A DNA stretch of 64,000 nucleotides, from NCBI GenBank assembly GCA_021234155.1, contig JAJEKV010000066.1, forward strand, positions 6,296,800 through 6,360,799, read 5' to 3'. A model generated the notes under the pieces. That model was not told where the DNA came from. It ran no database searches and saw only the letters and a list, made by a program, of their open reading frames with translations. The DNA is from Isoetes taiwanensis (Eukaryota; Streptophyta; Lycopodiopsida; Isoetales; Isoetaceae). Positions 51,406 through 62,867 of the stretch are shown here, one piece after another. Every line of letters starts with the position of its first letter. Position 1 is the stretch's first letter. Made by a program: the position numbers and the translations under genes.

Positions 51406-52711
51406 TTATACGTAATACAGTTGATTGTAGCTCAATAAAAACGACCTATATAACGGAAAGAATTAACTCCCAATTTTGTGTATTCTATGGCTTAAATACA
51501 ACTCTAGAAAAGCCGAAATGGATACCTAAGACAAATCACTGTTTTGGACTTGAAATTATGAAGGTAATAACCACCCTCAAACAGATCAATCTCAAATTAT
51601 TCGTAAAAGAACATAAAACATTAAAAAGGAAAGAGGGGGGGGGTTTGCGATATTATCATTCTCAGTGATGATAATATCTTTGCGGATTTGGCTTGCATTA
51701 ATCTCGCCAAGAACATGGAAAAAGTCGAATGTTCAAAGCGTACTTAACCATCTTTCGATTTCTTAAAGTATTAAATAGAGGTTAAGGAGAATATTGAGCA
51801 TCAACAGATAAGGACAGTCTACTTATTCATTTGTTACACTTTCTCCATAAATTTACACATGGACATAGAAGGAAATCGCATTAATCCAACAAACGTGTCC
51901 AGTTCATTCTCAGTCAAAGGTTGCTGAATTCTAGCATTAGGAGCATCTTAAGTTTTAACACCAAATACCCGTTGAAACCTACTTAATCATATTTTGGGCT
52001 TTTTATATAGTAGAGCTAGTGTCACGTTACTACCATGATTAATCCAGCGAATATGTCCGCTCGAACCTTAGTCGAATGTATAGGTATAACTAATGTTCGG
52101 AATATCCGTCTTTTACTTAGCTTTAACATTCAATATGGTCCTTTGCCTATATTTAAATACAGTTTACACAAAGTGTTAAAATAGTCTACACTGTCTCGAT
52201 CTAGCACTGATACTGCAAAGGTGCCATACTAAGCAAGTATCCCTAGAGATGGCCTATTAAGCTACGTATAAAGATCATTCAACATTACACAAGTTCATAA
52301 CTTTTAAAGCAAGAAAAAAAAAATGAATAAGAAATACACAATCGATCTAAGAATAAGATATACACAACACAAAAGTCGACCTAATATTCTAACATAAAAA
52401 GTTTCGACTTTGAATGAAAGAAATATAATAAAAGAGCAGCAGAACAACGAAGAAAGAAGCTTAATATCGGCATATCGGTATACCTATGGGCGATCAACCT
52501 CAGTCGCACAGGCTACTAACGAAATGCGGATGACCAAATCTGCATGCACCTACTTATCATGATCTTATCCCGAATATTCCATACACTACAGGTAATAAAT
52601 ATTTGTACTCATACTACAACATAAGACACAATAAATGCTCAACAAAAATATTAAGATCACATCTTCTTATTCAATATAGTACCATGTATATCAAAATAGT
52701 CAAAACTACAC
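51406..52711. other. No recognisable gene
   Basis: AT-rich sequence between P137 and P113 copy B, with a poly-G/A stretch (51,630-51,645). I see nothing I can support. Confidence 0.5.
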
Positions 52712-53053
52712 TCAATGAAATATTCCAACTTCAATCTTATAATCCACTATATCAGTTTCCACCTTGAAGATACCCGCAGGTTCAATGGTTTTAGTGTCCA
52801 AATACTTTTCAACGTAATAAGATATGACACTAGCTGGCTCATTTGTTTGCATATACTCTACCCTATCGAACCATGAGCTAGAGACAAAGCGTTCCACAAC
52901 CAATGCATCAAATAGACGTTCTGATGATCCATGTATCCATCCACATTGCACATGATATAATGCATCATCACTGTCTTTAACAACAGCTATATAAAAAAAC
53001 GTCTTCACTTGTGACGACATCATGACAATAGTCTTTGGTAATTCAATGCCCAT
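52712..53053 (-). CDS. Helitron-associated P113 protein, copy B
   Basis: 113 residues, nearly identical to copy A (for example MGIELPKTIVMMSSQVKTFF, with conservative changes such as K/E and M/I). The promoter, leader and 3' flank are also duplicated, so a segment of more than 600 bp was copied. In this copy the CC and Rep genes do not follow directly; P137 and CC141 lie further downstream. Confidence 0.72.
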   Translation of the reverse strand: MGIELPKTIVMMSSQVKTFFYIAVVKDSDDALYHVQCGWIHGSSERLFDALVVERFVSSSWFDRVEYMQTNEPASVISYYVEKYLDTKTIEPAGIFKVETDIVDYKIEVGIFH

Positions 53054-53291
53054 CTCGACTTAGGTAACAATATACATCAATAACCTAGTTGGAACCACAT
53101 ACAATACACGTTCATTAATTATATTCAATGCAATGAAACAGAAATGCTAGTTTAATATTAGACACTCCAGCCTTCAACAATGGAACAAAATAGGAGAGTA
53201 TTCACCTTGCATGTAATTAGTGAAGGAGAAGAGAAGTGCTCACAATAGCTCTTTAAGTGATCTGAATGGGTTGAGACAACCCTAAACCCTT

Positions 53292-53302
53292 CTATTTATA
53301 GG
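53292..53302 (-). promoter_or_regulatory. TATA box for P113 copy B
   Basis: CCTATAAATAG on the minus strand, at the same distance from the ATG as in copy A. Confidence 0.7.
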
Positions 53303-53339
53303 ATGGAGTTTTCTCGGATGGTCGACACATATGACCAAT

Positions 53340-53945
53340 CTACGGTTATATTTATGCCAAGTGTCGACATCACAATTTGCATGTAATTATTAATACCATT
53401 ATCATTGGATATATATTGGAATCCCAATAATATCCATTTTTTTTTTGTAGGATAATTATGGATATATTTGGGATTTATTTGGGATTGATATCTTATCCTA
53501 TAATAAATATGCCAATCATATGAGTCATAAATGCAAGATTTAACATTTATATCACAAAATATCACATGTCAACTTCTAGAAGGTGTATCTCACACGAACA
53601 TGCCACGTGTACTTACAAATCATGTCAAATCGTACTTCATATATTTTGATTCATAAATGCATTTAGAGCACGTGCGAATTTAACATTCATATCCCAATAT
53701 CACATGTCAATTTCTAGTTTCTAGATGCTAAAGATATATTTCATATGCATACACCACGTGCACTTCAAATTAAGAACACATAACATTGAAAGGATAATTA
53801 TGGATATGTTTGGGATTAATATCTTATCCTATAATAAATATGCCAATCATATGAGTCATAAATGCAAGATTTAACATTTACATCAGAATATCACATGTCA
53901 ACTTCTAGAAGGTGTCTCTCACACGAATATGCCACGTGTATCCAT
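53340..53945. repeat. Copies of the P113 upstream repeat
   Basis: 53,350-53,760 is a diverged copy of the 393-bp unit, and 53,785-53,940 a partial copy ending at GCCACGTGTA. The repeat stops abruptly there, which may mark an element boundary. Confidence 0.82.
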
Positions 53946-54145
53946 TCCATTGGGGCCTCTCTTTGGAAATAGAGGAGTAGCACCACAAACTTATCTGCCA
54001 CCTCTGTATGCCCAGATCATGAAGCCCCAAGCCCTTTGCAGCCTAGATAATGTGCATTTACAAACTTGAAGTAGCAATTGCATCTTCATCTATATGAAAG
54101 ATTTCAAGGAGATTGCCTGAGCTCCAAGCAAACCTTCCAGGCCGG

Positions 54146-54313
54146 TTCATGGTTGCCAACATTGACGACCAGCTCATTTCCCTACAATTATAACAAATTC
54201 CACATTCACCTAGAATAGACCATGACCTGTTCATGGTTCCCAACATTGACGACTAGCTCATTTCCCTACAATTATAACAAATTCCACATTTAGCTAGAAT
54301 AGACCATGACCTG
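54146..54313. repeat. 84-bp tandem duplication
   Basis: TTCATGGTTGCCAACATTGA at 54,146 recurs at 54,230 (one base changed). Both continue with TTTCCCTACAATTATAACAA and end in GACCATGACCTG. Confidence 0.9.
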
Positions 54314-54347
54314 GACGTTACAACTCTTAATATGGAATTATACTAAT

Positions 54348-55540
54348 TTAGAAGAAATAGCGGGGCCGAGATATTAAGTGGTCCAGCCGCAGATCGTAGC
54401 ACCCATGATCTTCTTCTGCTGATGTATTTTCATCTCCAGTGTAATCATCTGAAGAGGAAGAGGATGAATGCGATGGATAATAGTCGGGATCATTTTGTTC
54501 ATCATCATCGTTATATTCACTTTCAAGATATCGAGGACAACCTGGAATATCAATCATGCCATGTATTCAAACACTCTTTCCACATTAAATAATTTGTCAC
54601 AAGCGACTCTACCATTGAACTTGTCCTGCAAAGGATGGTTATGAGAGAATTGATAGTATGCATTCCTATCTCTTTGTATCATTCTCTGTATATCGAACAG
54701 TATCTGGTAACTCAGTGATGAATAGTCTCTACAGCAGCATTGGTTCCATTTAGTTGCTACTACGACTTGACTAGAACATAGTATAAATAATGAAACATAT
54801 TACTTATAATTGAGGTCCATGTATATCAAATATAATGCTCCTATAGAAGCAAATGTTGTTCTTGTCCAGAAAGATTTTGAAGCACGATCATCTCTTTTTA
54901 AAGGGTCAATCCTACGTAAACGTATGAAGTAAAACTCAACTGCAAAACAAGTGCACAAGCCTGCAAAGACATTGACAAACGACTAGTCAATATTTCATGT
55001 ATCCAGATCATTACATAAAGCATCAGCAGATTGCATACCAAAATAAAGAAACGCCCTAGCTCCATGTGTTTGTCGAGCTCCTGTAATCATGTAGATAAAT
55101 ATAGAAATGGGCACATAGAAAAAGAAACTTCTTATGACACGGGCCTCAAGTAAAATTGCTCTGTGCAATGCAAATAATCGCTCAAGAGAAGAGAACACAG
55201 CAGCTTGTTTAGTCCCAAACTCCTCCTGCAATTAAATTGTTAGAGTGTGCAAATTGCTATATTCCCTTAATAATATAGGCATCTCCACACTATGTATTTA
55301 TATGCATCACAGTGGTAACAAACCTGAGCATGTAAAATAGAAGAAGAACCCTCTGTTAACTTGTGATGGATCTGCTCCAAGTCAGATTGCCATGCCCTGA
55401 AATGTTGTTGATGTAGCCTTGCTTGATTTGATAAACACCAAATAATATTTTCAGCTCAATCAATCTACTATTAATATGAGGGTTAAGGAAATATGTTACC
55501 TTCTCTGCAGCTAGCCTCAAATGATACTCCACCTGTTTAA
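54348..55540 (-). pseudogene. GEX1/Brambleberry-like gene, C-terminal exons
   Basis: GEX1 is a nuclear-envelope protein needed for nuclear fusion in plants. Minus-strand exons with good splice sites: about 55,505-55,540 (VEYHLRLAAEK); about 55,325-55,430 (ARLHQQHFRAWQSDLEQIHH, KLTEGSSSILHAQ, coiled coil); 55,042-55,226 (EEFGTKQAAVFSSLERLF, then the membrane segment SFFFYVPISIFIYMITGAR and QTHGARAFLYFG); 54,811-54,964 (FAVEFYFIRLRRIDPLKRDD, a second hydrophobic stretch IGALYLIYMDL); and the last exons to 54,348 with an acidic Ser-rich tail (PDYYPSHSSSSSSDD). The match is to the membrane/coiled-coil end of the family. The N-terminal Cys-rich part is absent, so it is a partial gene joined to OEP61-like exons. 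Confidence 0.68.
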
Positions 55541-55599
55541 TTTGAGGCATTTTTTCTCAGCTGGCATCAAAATTTGACATAAAAGCAGCCACTAGGTGT

Positions 55600-56645
55600 C
55601 AGCTTTAAACCTAATTGCTCACTCATGCTGGCCATTGCCTCAGGAGTCATGCTCTTGATCATTGCTGACATCATCTGACATCAAACCGTCTTCTTTTTTA
55701 GATATAGAAGAATACAAAAATTCCAGGACGTTGGTATTTTACTAGCATACCTGTTTCATAGCTGGGTCTTTCATCTGCTTGCGCATCTGCTCTTGTAATC
55801 CTTGATCTAGGGGTGCTCCTTATGCACCAATGCTGCTAGCACCTTGGCTTCTTTGGGTAACCTCTATATTATCTAACATAGAATCATAATGTCTGGCTGA
55901 ATCAGGCATATGATTGCTTGCCTTATCCCGTTGGAAAGAACTAGCCATATTCAACATCTTTTCAAGATCCTCAGGTGACATTTCCTTAAACATATCAGCA
56001 GCAAGCTTTGCCATATCCGGTGTTATTCCACCTCCACTTAAAGCTGCAACTTGTTCCGGCTTCATATTTGACATTAAAGATTGCATGCTCCTAAACACAT
56101 TTCCAGTGTGATAAATCCCAATTGCAAAACATTACCATAAATTCTTACGAACAAAAAAACCACGTTCACGATTGCATGCCTAAACCATACCTTAGCATTT
56201 GAGGATTCTGCTTCAGGCTAGTAACTGTATCAGCAAAAACCTGACCATCTGGCATAGCAGACATGTAACCACTAGTAGAAGACTGTCCGAGATCACCTTT
56301 TTGCTCGACCGTACTAGGAGTTCTGTTTGGAGTATTTCCTTCTATGTGAAGAGCCTCCTCCTCTGTTATCTCTTCAATAATAAGACCTAATCATTGAAGT
56401 TTCATATCAGGAACAGATCCTCTTAGGTACAACATAGGATGCGTAAACTCACCATTGGAAACTGGTACATAAGCTTCACCAGAGTTTTCAAGCTCTTCCC
56501 TTGCTTTCCTGACAATTGCAACCAAATCTTAATCACAATATACAAAAATAACAGCAGCATTCCATCTTTTCTAATGTACCTCAGAACTTCCGCTACAGTA
56601 TCATGGTTTCTTCCAAAAGTAAGAGGCTGCACATCTTTAAGGAAT
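55600..56645 (-). pseudogene. OEP61/TPR7-like chaperone-receptor gene fragment
   Basis: OEP61 (TPR7) is a TPR receptor for Hsp70-bound preproteins on the chloroplast outer envelope/ER. Minus-strand exons: 56,581-56,645 (RNHDTVAEVLR), about 56,455-56,510 (KAREELENSGEAYVPVSN), 56,191-56,387 (GLIIEEITEEEALHIEG, SLKQNPQMLR), 55,751-56,091 (PEQVAALSGGGITPDMAKLA, FKEMSPEDLEKMLNMASSF, LQEQMRKQMKDPAMKQ) and 55,600-55,676 (MMSAMIKSMTPEAMASMSEQ). The order and motifs match the region after the TPR domain. A TAA at 55,820-55,822 interrupts the fourth exon, and the C-terminal membrane anchor is missing. GEX1-like exons follow about 60 bp downstream. Confidence 0.78.
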
Positions 56646-56649
56646 GGGT

Positions 56650-57030
56650 TCTGACCAAATTCTTCATGGCATATTCTACTTCAAATTCACACTAAAAATT
56701 CACAAGTTCAAAACAATGCATCAACCCGCTTGTTGGTAACCATTTGAATTTATTAATCTGCCATGAACTTCCCATCCATAAAAGTAACATGAATTCAAAA
56801 CGGAAAAAATAACCCTGATATTCCAACACAAATGTCATATGAATCATACAAAAAAGGATATGGATTGCAAAACAGCCACGTATATACATAACGATTCCTA
56901 ATTATATTATTATATACAAACACGTGGTATTTTATACCTTACATCGGATATTTGCCTTACATAGGAAGGAAAAAGGACGATAGATATACAGCTCCCATAT
57001 TCACAGCTCTTATACAAACAGAGACATCAA
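56650..57030. other. No recognisable gene
   Basis: AT-rich spacer between the OEP61-like exons and the upstream ORF; may be intronic if a chimeric transcript exists. Confidence 0.45.
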
Positions 57031-57032
57031 CA

Positions 57033-57560
57033 CTAATCCATAATATTTACAAACCAATACGAAGAACTGTCAGCTGGTTCCTTAATACAACGCTTACAAC
57101 GCCCATACTCATCGACTTCATCATCGGGGACGAAGCAAAGACAGCTATTACACACATGCAAACTGTGATAACCAAACATATATGGAAACACAACAGCTGT
57201 AGAACTATCTTCGGTAAAATCACGCAATTCAAACGATCCAACATTTCCAGGCAATTCAAAAGGGAGATCAAACACATTTCCTTCATCAAACGGATCACTC
57301 TCCTTATCAACAACCAACTCCTTCTGTAACGTCAATTCTTTTGTATCCTTACATTCAAGTGGAATACAACTACCAACACTCTCTCTATCACCATCACAAT
57401 CAGCAAACCAAGACTCAACTATAGCGAGATCATCAAGCTTAATTCTTTTTGCATCTGGAATCAAATGATCCATCCAACGAGCAAAGAAGCCACCTCTCTT
57501 TCTCTTTCTCTTGTTGCAGACTTTGGAAGGAATAGACTGCTCCATCGATATGCAGTTCAA
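57033..57560 (-). CDS. Hypothetical NLS/zinc-ribbon protein, 175 residues
   Basis: An intact frame from MNCISMEQSIPSKVCNKRKR to a stop. It has a basic cluster NKRKRKR near the start (likely nuclear localisation), an acidic middle, and near the C-terminus CNSCLCFVPDDEV followed by GRCKRCIKEP, i.e. two CxxC-type pairs that could bind one zinc. A TATA-like GGTATATATGG lies 20-30 bp upstream of the ATG, so the start could be the second Met. I do not recognise the family. It is on the same strand as, and upstream of, the OEP61/GEX1 exons and may supply the 5' end of a chimeric transcript. Confidence 0.55.
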   Translation of the reverse strand: MNCISMEQSIPSKVCNKRKRKRGGFFARWMDHLIPDAKRIKLDDLAIVESWFADCDGDRESVGSCIPLECKDTKELTLQKELVVDKESDPFDEGNVFDLPFELPGNVGSFELRDFTEDSSTAVVFPYMFGYHSLHVCNSCLCFVPDDEVDEYGRCKRCIKEPADSSSYWFVNIMD

Positions 57561-57647
57561 CCGTTAATTCATCTCCTCCATATATACCTCCCAGATAGAA
57601 GGACCATAAATGCATCCTTATCATATAATCATATGATTATCCAAGAT

Positions 57648-57835
57648 ATATTCCCGTAATCCATTAGGGATTTAGATGTCCACACCATAAGCTAACAGCA
57701 TTCAGGCCTAAATGGAGGCCAGAGATTTAGATCATCTAATAATTATCTGATATATTCCCGTAATCCATGAGAGATTTAGATGTACGTACTATAAATTAAC
57801 ACTTCTCAGACCTAAATGAAGGCCAGATTAGCCCA
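57648..57835. repeat. 104-bp period tandem duplication
   Basis: ATATTCCCGTAATCCAT at 57,648 and 57,752, each followed by GATTTAGATGT and, later, GGCCAGA. Confidence 0.85.
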
Positions 57836-59088
57836 CGTTGCATCCATTATTCCAGAAATTACCCAGTGCATATCTAGTCCAGCAACGACCTGACAATAAC
57901 TGATCGGAGTTCAGAGAACATACCTGATGCAACCGGACCAGCATCACATCCGATACAGCGCCTTATCGAATGCCCAATCGCCAGCATCCCGGCTCCTGAC
58001 CACTCTAGGTTAATCGCCTAGCCGTCAGCATCGCGGGTCAACATACCTGATAGATGCTCTGCAATAAATGCACACAGTACACGTGCCACGCTTTCAGAAT
58101 TTTGAAGGAACAAAATGAAGGAGAACAGAAATTAGACACTGACTTACATAGGAAGGATAAAACAATGCAATAGTGCTAATTTTATTTTCATATACTCAAG
58201 TTCCTTTGTTGAATTGCACTTCTTGATTGTGTTTTAACAAGCATAAGATACATGCTCATTTCCATTGTAATTGACATTTGTTTATTTTATTTAAATTAAA
58301 AAATACAAATCACAACTAGCCCTCCCCTCACCATACATTTTTAACTCACTTCCAATTTGATTTAAATTAACGCTTAACAATTATGAAGCACATGGATTTT
58401 TAGTTTAGCATTATGTTCTTATAATGGCTTTCAAACCTTAGAGAATATTAACAAAAGCCAATGCTGGATTTTGCATTGTCATCAAAGCATGGCGTAAAAT
58501 TGGGTTTTGCTTCAAAAATGTTTAAATTTATCTATTAAAATGTTACAGGGATTCCATAACTTCGCTAATAAGAAATTATCAAATAAGTATACGTATGCAT
58601 GTCAAGCATGATAGATAAATCACATATTTAGTGTAAAAGGTTATAATCTACGGGTTAAGAATATAGGGTTTAGGGGATCTTGAGTTTATAGTTTAAGATT
58701 CAAGGAGTTATGGTAATGTGAATTCAAGGGATATGGGGTGAAAGTATGCTGGTGGGTAGCAAAAAAACGCGACCCCAGCACCAGCACCAGCACCCAAAAT
58801 ACATTTTTTCCCACCCGTCATACATTTTTTTCCCACCCTTCACCTATATAGTACCACCTATATTCTGCCCGTCTATTCGTCTAGCCGGTACCCGTTTATA
58901 CAATCATTACCTGTTTGCCGCCCCCAGTAATGAAAGCGACCCCTGCAATCTGGAACCACTAGACAAACGAACGAACTTTCGAATTTGTGTTTTTCCAAAT
59001 CTCTCTTCCCCAACTTTCTCTACTCCGGCCAAGCAACCCAAGGAATTTATGCTTTCGATTTCCACTTTATACAAACAGGATCAACCAT
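57836..59088. other. No gene; possible promoter at the right end
   Basis: AT-rich intergenic sequence. CCTATATAGTACC near 58,848 could be a TATA box for the plus-strand gene starting at about 59,089. The frame at 58,746-59,093 (Pro/His-rich) has no features of a real protein. Confidence 0.4.
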
Positions 59089-61480
59089 GGTAAAGAAGGT
59101 GATTGATCCGCCCGCTCAAGCAAGTAATTCCAACGGAACCCATTATCCCGGGTAAGCAAAAAAGCAACAAAACAAAATTTCAATGGGTTTAGGGTTCAAC
59201 CCCGTTAATTCGATTTTCTTGCATTCTTCCGGGCCGGAAGAAACGTTCCCTTAAGACCGGACTGGCTGATTGCCGAACCGAAGAAGACTTCCATGCGTAT
59301 GCAGTCTCACCAAACGAGGGCGTTCATCCCTCTCAATTTCAATGCACCTCATTTCTCGCAGCAGAGTACAATGAAGTTTGGGATACCAACGGGGTCATTC
59401 CCGGCAAAACTTCCATTGACAAGGTGAGGCGAGGCACCTAAGAAGCTCTAATAGAGCTTCGAGCAAAAATATACCCTGACGGGTTGAAGAACAGAGAAAG
59501 TTAGAAAGACAAAGATCATACCTATTTGCATTCAATAACCGCCTCGAGCAAAGCGGATCCACGAAGTTCAAGGTTAATTGGGCAAAGCGAGCTTGCGGAA
59601 AGAGTAGAGCCTACAAAGCGAGAAGGTTAAAAGTGAACCCAAGCAAAGGTGCTCCGCCAGCGAGGGCGGCAGGCCAAAGAATCTCAAAGAAACCACAAAG
59701 ACCGAAAGCATAGCGAAAGGCCGGTTCGAGGAGGCACCGGTATTAAATTAGAAGGGAGGCCGTCCCATTAGAGCTTTAGACCAGGCTCCAACAAATTACA
59801 CTTATGGGGAGAACATATCACTGGAAGTCCTATGCAAAGATTTGCAGGAAACCCTAGACACGCAAAGAAGCTGATTTAGTCTCCAAGAAGGAGCTAGTTG
59901 TCCAGTCCCCAGCTAAGGGAGCTTTCTTCTTGGCTTCGTAAGAGAAATTGCGTAAAAATTAAAGACAACATCTCACGCCTTCAAGCAAATACAGTCCCGG
60001 ATGTCGGTGCCTCTCACTGAAGCTCTTGAGCTTGGAGAGAGAGAAAGACATGGCGAGTACATGCTCAAAGCCCTTGTTGAAATGGGGGTGGCCCAATAGA
60101 TGAGGGGATAGGTGGCCACTATAGTCTGCCGAGGTTGCAAACACCGGTGCAACTTGCAAAAGCCAAGCAAAGATTTACGTAATCTCAACAGCTTAGGGAA
60201 CTTACAAGGAGAGCTGGCCACCAGTGAGCATCTATCCCGGTGACATTCAAAGTTGCCAATTGGAGATGAGGAGCGATGCTCCACATGCGGGCCGGCATTC
60301 CGGATGATTACACCCTAAGTCCGAAGCTGAAATGTGGCCACGTGATATCATGTCACCGCCTCGAGTTTGCTTATGGAGAAGACACACCGCCTCGAATGCT
60401 CGTAAACAGTTCCAAAGCAGCTTAGTGGAGGAATTGGGGAAGACAAATCAAGCAGAACCCTTACATGTTTGGGGCAGCACACAAACAAATAGTTGAGACA
60501 ATTGACCTAGATGAGGTGGTAGCTACAACTCCGGATATCAACAGAAAAAGGAAGCATGTCAAAACACCTCTTAGTAAAGGGACCCCCTGACACAAGTCTA
60601 CAAGGACTCGAACTCCACAAGCAAGAACAGCCAAAAAAAGGTACACGCTTTGTTTCACGAAGTGGGTACATTAGAAGCGCTTTAGAGATGAAACAAAGAC
60701 GAGGCAAGCGATCGGAACACATTGCAAAGACACGAAAGCACCGGGTGCAAAAGACACCAACACGGTCCAAAGCAGATTCCAAAGAGTTCGACGATGCCGA
60801 AAATACAATATAGTTCCAAATTCTGCAAAGAACCTCTACAAAGGCCTCCTCTAACACCGTTGATGCAGGGGCGGATAAGGATGTTGAAGACCCGAATATA
60901 GTGGATAAGCGTGAACAAGGTTGTGAGCGAATCACAAGGCTCACAAGGTCCGGACCAAAAGGTCCCGGGCCCGAGAGTGAGGGTGAGTCGATGATTCGGT
61001 TGATGAGGATGTGCCTATAGACGTGGCACTAGGAAAAAAAAAAAACTCCTAATGTAATTTATATGTACTTTCGTTTCGGGGCCAATTTTGTTTGCACAAG
61101 ACTTGGCAAAACGATCGATTAAAAGGTTTTTGTGTAATACCATAATATATGTTTTTTCCCCATTGTGTCCTTGTAAAATTTGTTTCGAAGTTTCAACCTA
61201 GGGATCAATATGCATTTGCATGCGTAAGAGAAGGCAGCCACAAGTGGTGCTTACTTGAATCGAGGTGAAGATAGTGAGAGAACCCGCACGGATAATGAAG
61301 AAACCAAAGTGCAAAACAAACTCTTACATATAAAAGGTGCAATCCAATATTTAAGTTCAAGCGGTTATTTTACTTGTCTTATTTCACTTGGCATAATGTC
61401 CCGCCAGTTCGGTTGGTAATTGTAGCACCACTTTTGATTTTGCAGAGACCAAGGACCCTAAGCCACCACTTGGTACAAGG
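59089..61480 (+). pseudogene. Unidentified degraded plus-strand coding region
   Basis: A possible start, ACCATGG at 59,088, gives MVKKVIDPPAQASNSNGTHY and a donor (GGGTAAGC). After an intron-like, AT-rich gap a clean stretch follows (RKKRSLKTGLADCRTEEDFH, HPSQFQCTSFLAAEYNEVWD, TNGVIPGKTSIDKVRR) at about 59,235-59,440. Beyond that, short basic pieces in changing frames continue to 61,000 (DINRKRKHVKTPL, HRVQKTPTRSKADSKEF). I do not recognise the family. Small indels are frequent, so this is an old pseudogene or a poorly sequenced gene. It may be the 5' part of the HAD-like gene that follows. Confidence 0.4.
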
Positions 61481-61492
61481 TTAACGATAGCC

Positions 61493-62440
61493 GTGAAACA
61501 CCCATACATTGGGGACGAGGGAGATACTAGTAAGGATGTATCTAGCTATGGCTATCAGCACTCTCCATCACCGGTAGCAAAGATAAACCCGAGTCCAAAG
61601 AGGTCGCAAAGAACTTCCAAAGACGCCCGTCAGATAGCACTTCCCAAAGACCGGCCAAAGACAAACCCGCGATGCGGCAGCCCATCGACGGTGGTTGCAA
61701 ACGTCGAGGGATGGACACCCGCATCGTAAGTGCATGGTGCTTGACATAAATGGTGTAATCGGGCACGCACACAAACAGAGGAGAATGAATCAAAAAATCT
61801 TGCATCCACCACAAACGAACCATGTTGTAAAAGAAACCGCAAGTAAGTACCTCATTTGCGCACCGTGGTATCATGAGTTTGTGGAGTGGGCACCGCGCAG
61901 AGGTTTGATGTTGTGATTTGGAGTGCTTCTCTACTTCTGAATACAAGGGATATGGTGGATGCATTGTTCCCTGATCTGCAGACCAGATTCTTGAAGATAT
62001 ATGGTCAAGAGCATTGCTATGCATGCGAGCATCCAACCAAAGACGAGAAAAGCAACTATTTTTCAAGGAGTTGAAGGTTGTTCTTGAGGATTTTCCTCAA
62101 TATCATGGTATGATTTTCTTGGTTGATGACAAACGCACAAAGGGTTTCTAAACCCCGCACACACAACCGTTCTGTTATGCCTTTCAAGGGGCAAGAAGAG
62201 GACAATTTTTTTTGCAGAAGTTTGTGTGTCCGGCTTTGGAATACTTGGCCTCTCATACAAGATCAGAAACGATCTCACAAATTGATTTCACTGATGCATG
62301 GTTGGCCCCTTTGAGACGATTCGCAAGTCTTTGGATTACCGTCTCAACAACTACCTTGTCTCAACCTACTATATCCTCAATGCTCCTATTGAAGTACAAA
62401 GGCAGTTCTTTGGGCACCCTTCCCCGGCGACGAGCATAGA
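61493..62440 (+). pseudogene. FCP1/NIF-type HAD-like phosphatase domain, frameshifted
   Basis: Readable motifs in order: KCMVLDINGVIGHAH (about 61,725-61,770), equivalent to the catalytic DxD loop of FCP1/SCP phosphatases but with DxN as in many plant HAD-like relatives; WYHEFVEWA; FDVVIWSASLLLNTRDMVDA then LFPDLQTRFLKIYGQEHC (61,905-62,010); KELKVVLEDFPQYHGMIFLV then DDKRTKGF (62,070-62,150), the conserved second Asp pair; and a C-terminal part resembling FCP1-fold ends. There are at least two frameshifts (near 61,900 and 62,068) and a stop at 62,150. The domain normally dephosphorylates proteins such as the RNA polymerase II tail. This copy is inactive, and the DxN change alone would already be doubtful for catalysis. 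Confidence 0.7.
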
Positions 62441-62860
62441 TTTGAGGACTTCATGACTTATGAAGTAACCATTGTACACTACTTTTTGTAATATATGCAT
62501 TACTTTGTGTTATATCTTGAGTATTGAGTGATCTTGTAAGATGTCTCAAATGTTGAGTGTACAATTTTCTGTAATATATATCAAGCTTACTCTGCAATAC
62601 TACAAGCATTGTTTCCAAACTAAAATACTCCAATACAAAGACTACTACAAGCATTGTTTCCAATACTAAAAGACTCCAATACTCACAAGCATTGTCTCCA
62701 ATATAATGATCAAAATTTGAGACAAGTACACAAGTAACTTCTGAGACTGTTAAAATGATAAAACAACTAGGTCAAAGCATATTCAACCTTCATATGGCGA
62801 TCATCAAGGATCATCCGGTGAGTAGCCCGATCAAGGGAAAATCTGTTAGTGCCGGAATCG
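62441..62860. other. Short AT-rich spacer with small repeats
   Basis: Contains three diverged copies of a CAAGCATTGTTTCCAA word (62,606-62,700). No gene. Confidence 0.55.
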
Positions 62861-62867
62861 ATTCATC

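Noticed and set aside
59959-60284. Minus-strand ORFs at 60.0-60.9 kb
   Set aside because: They are antisense shadows of the plus-strand basic coding region and match nothing.
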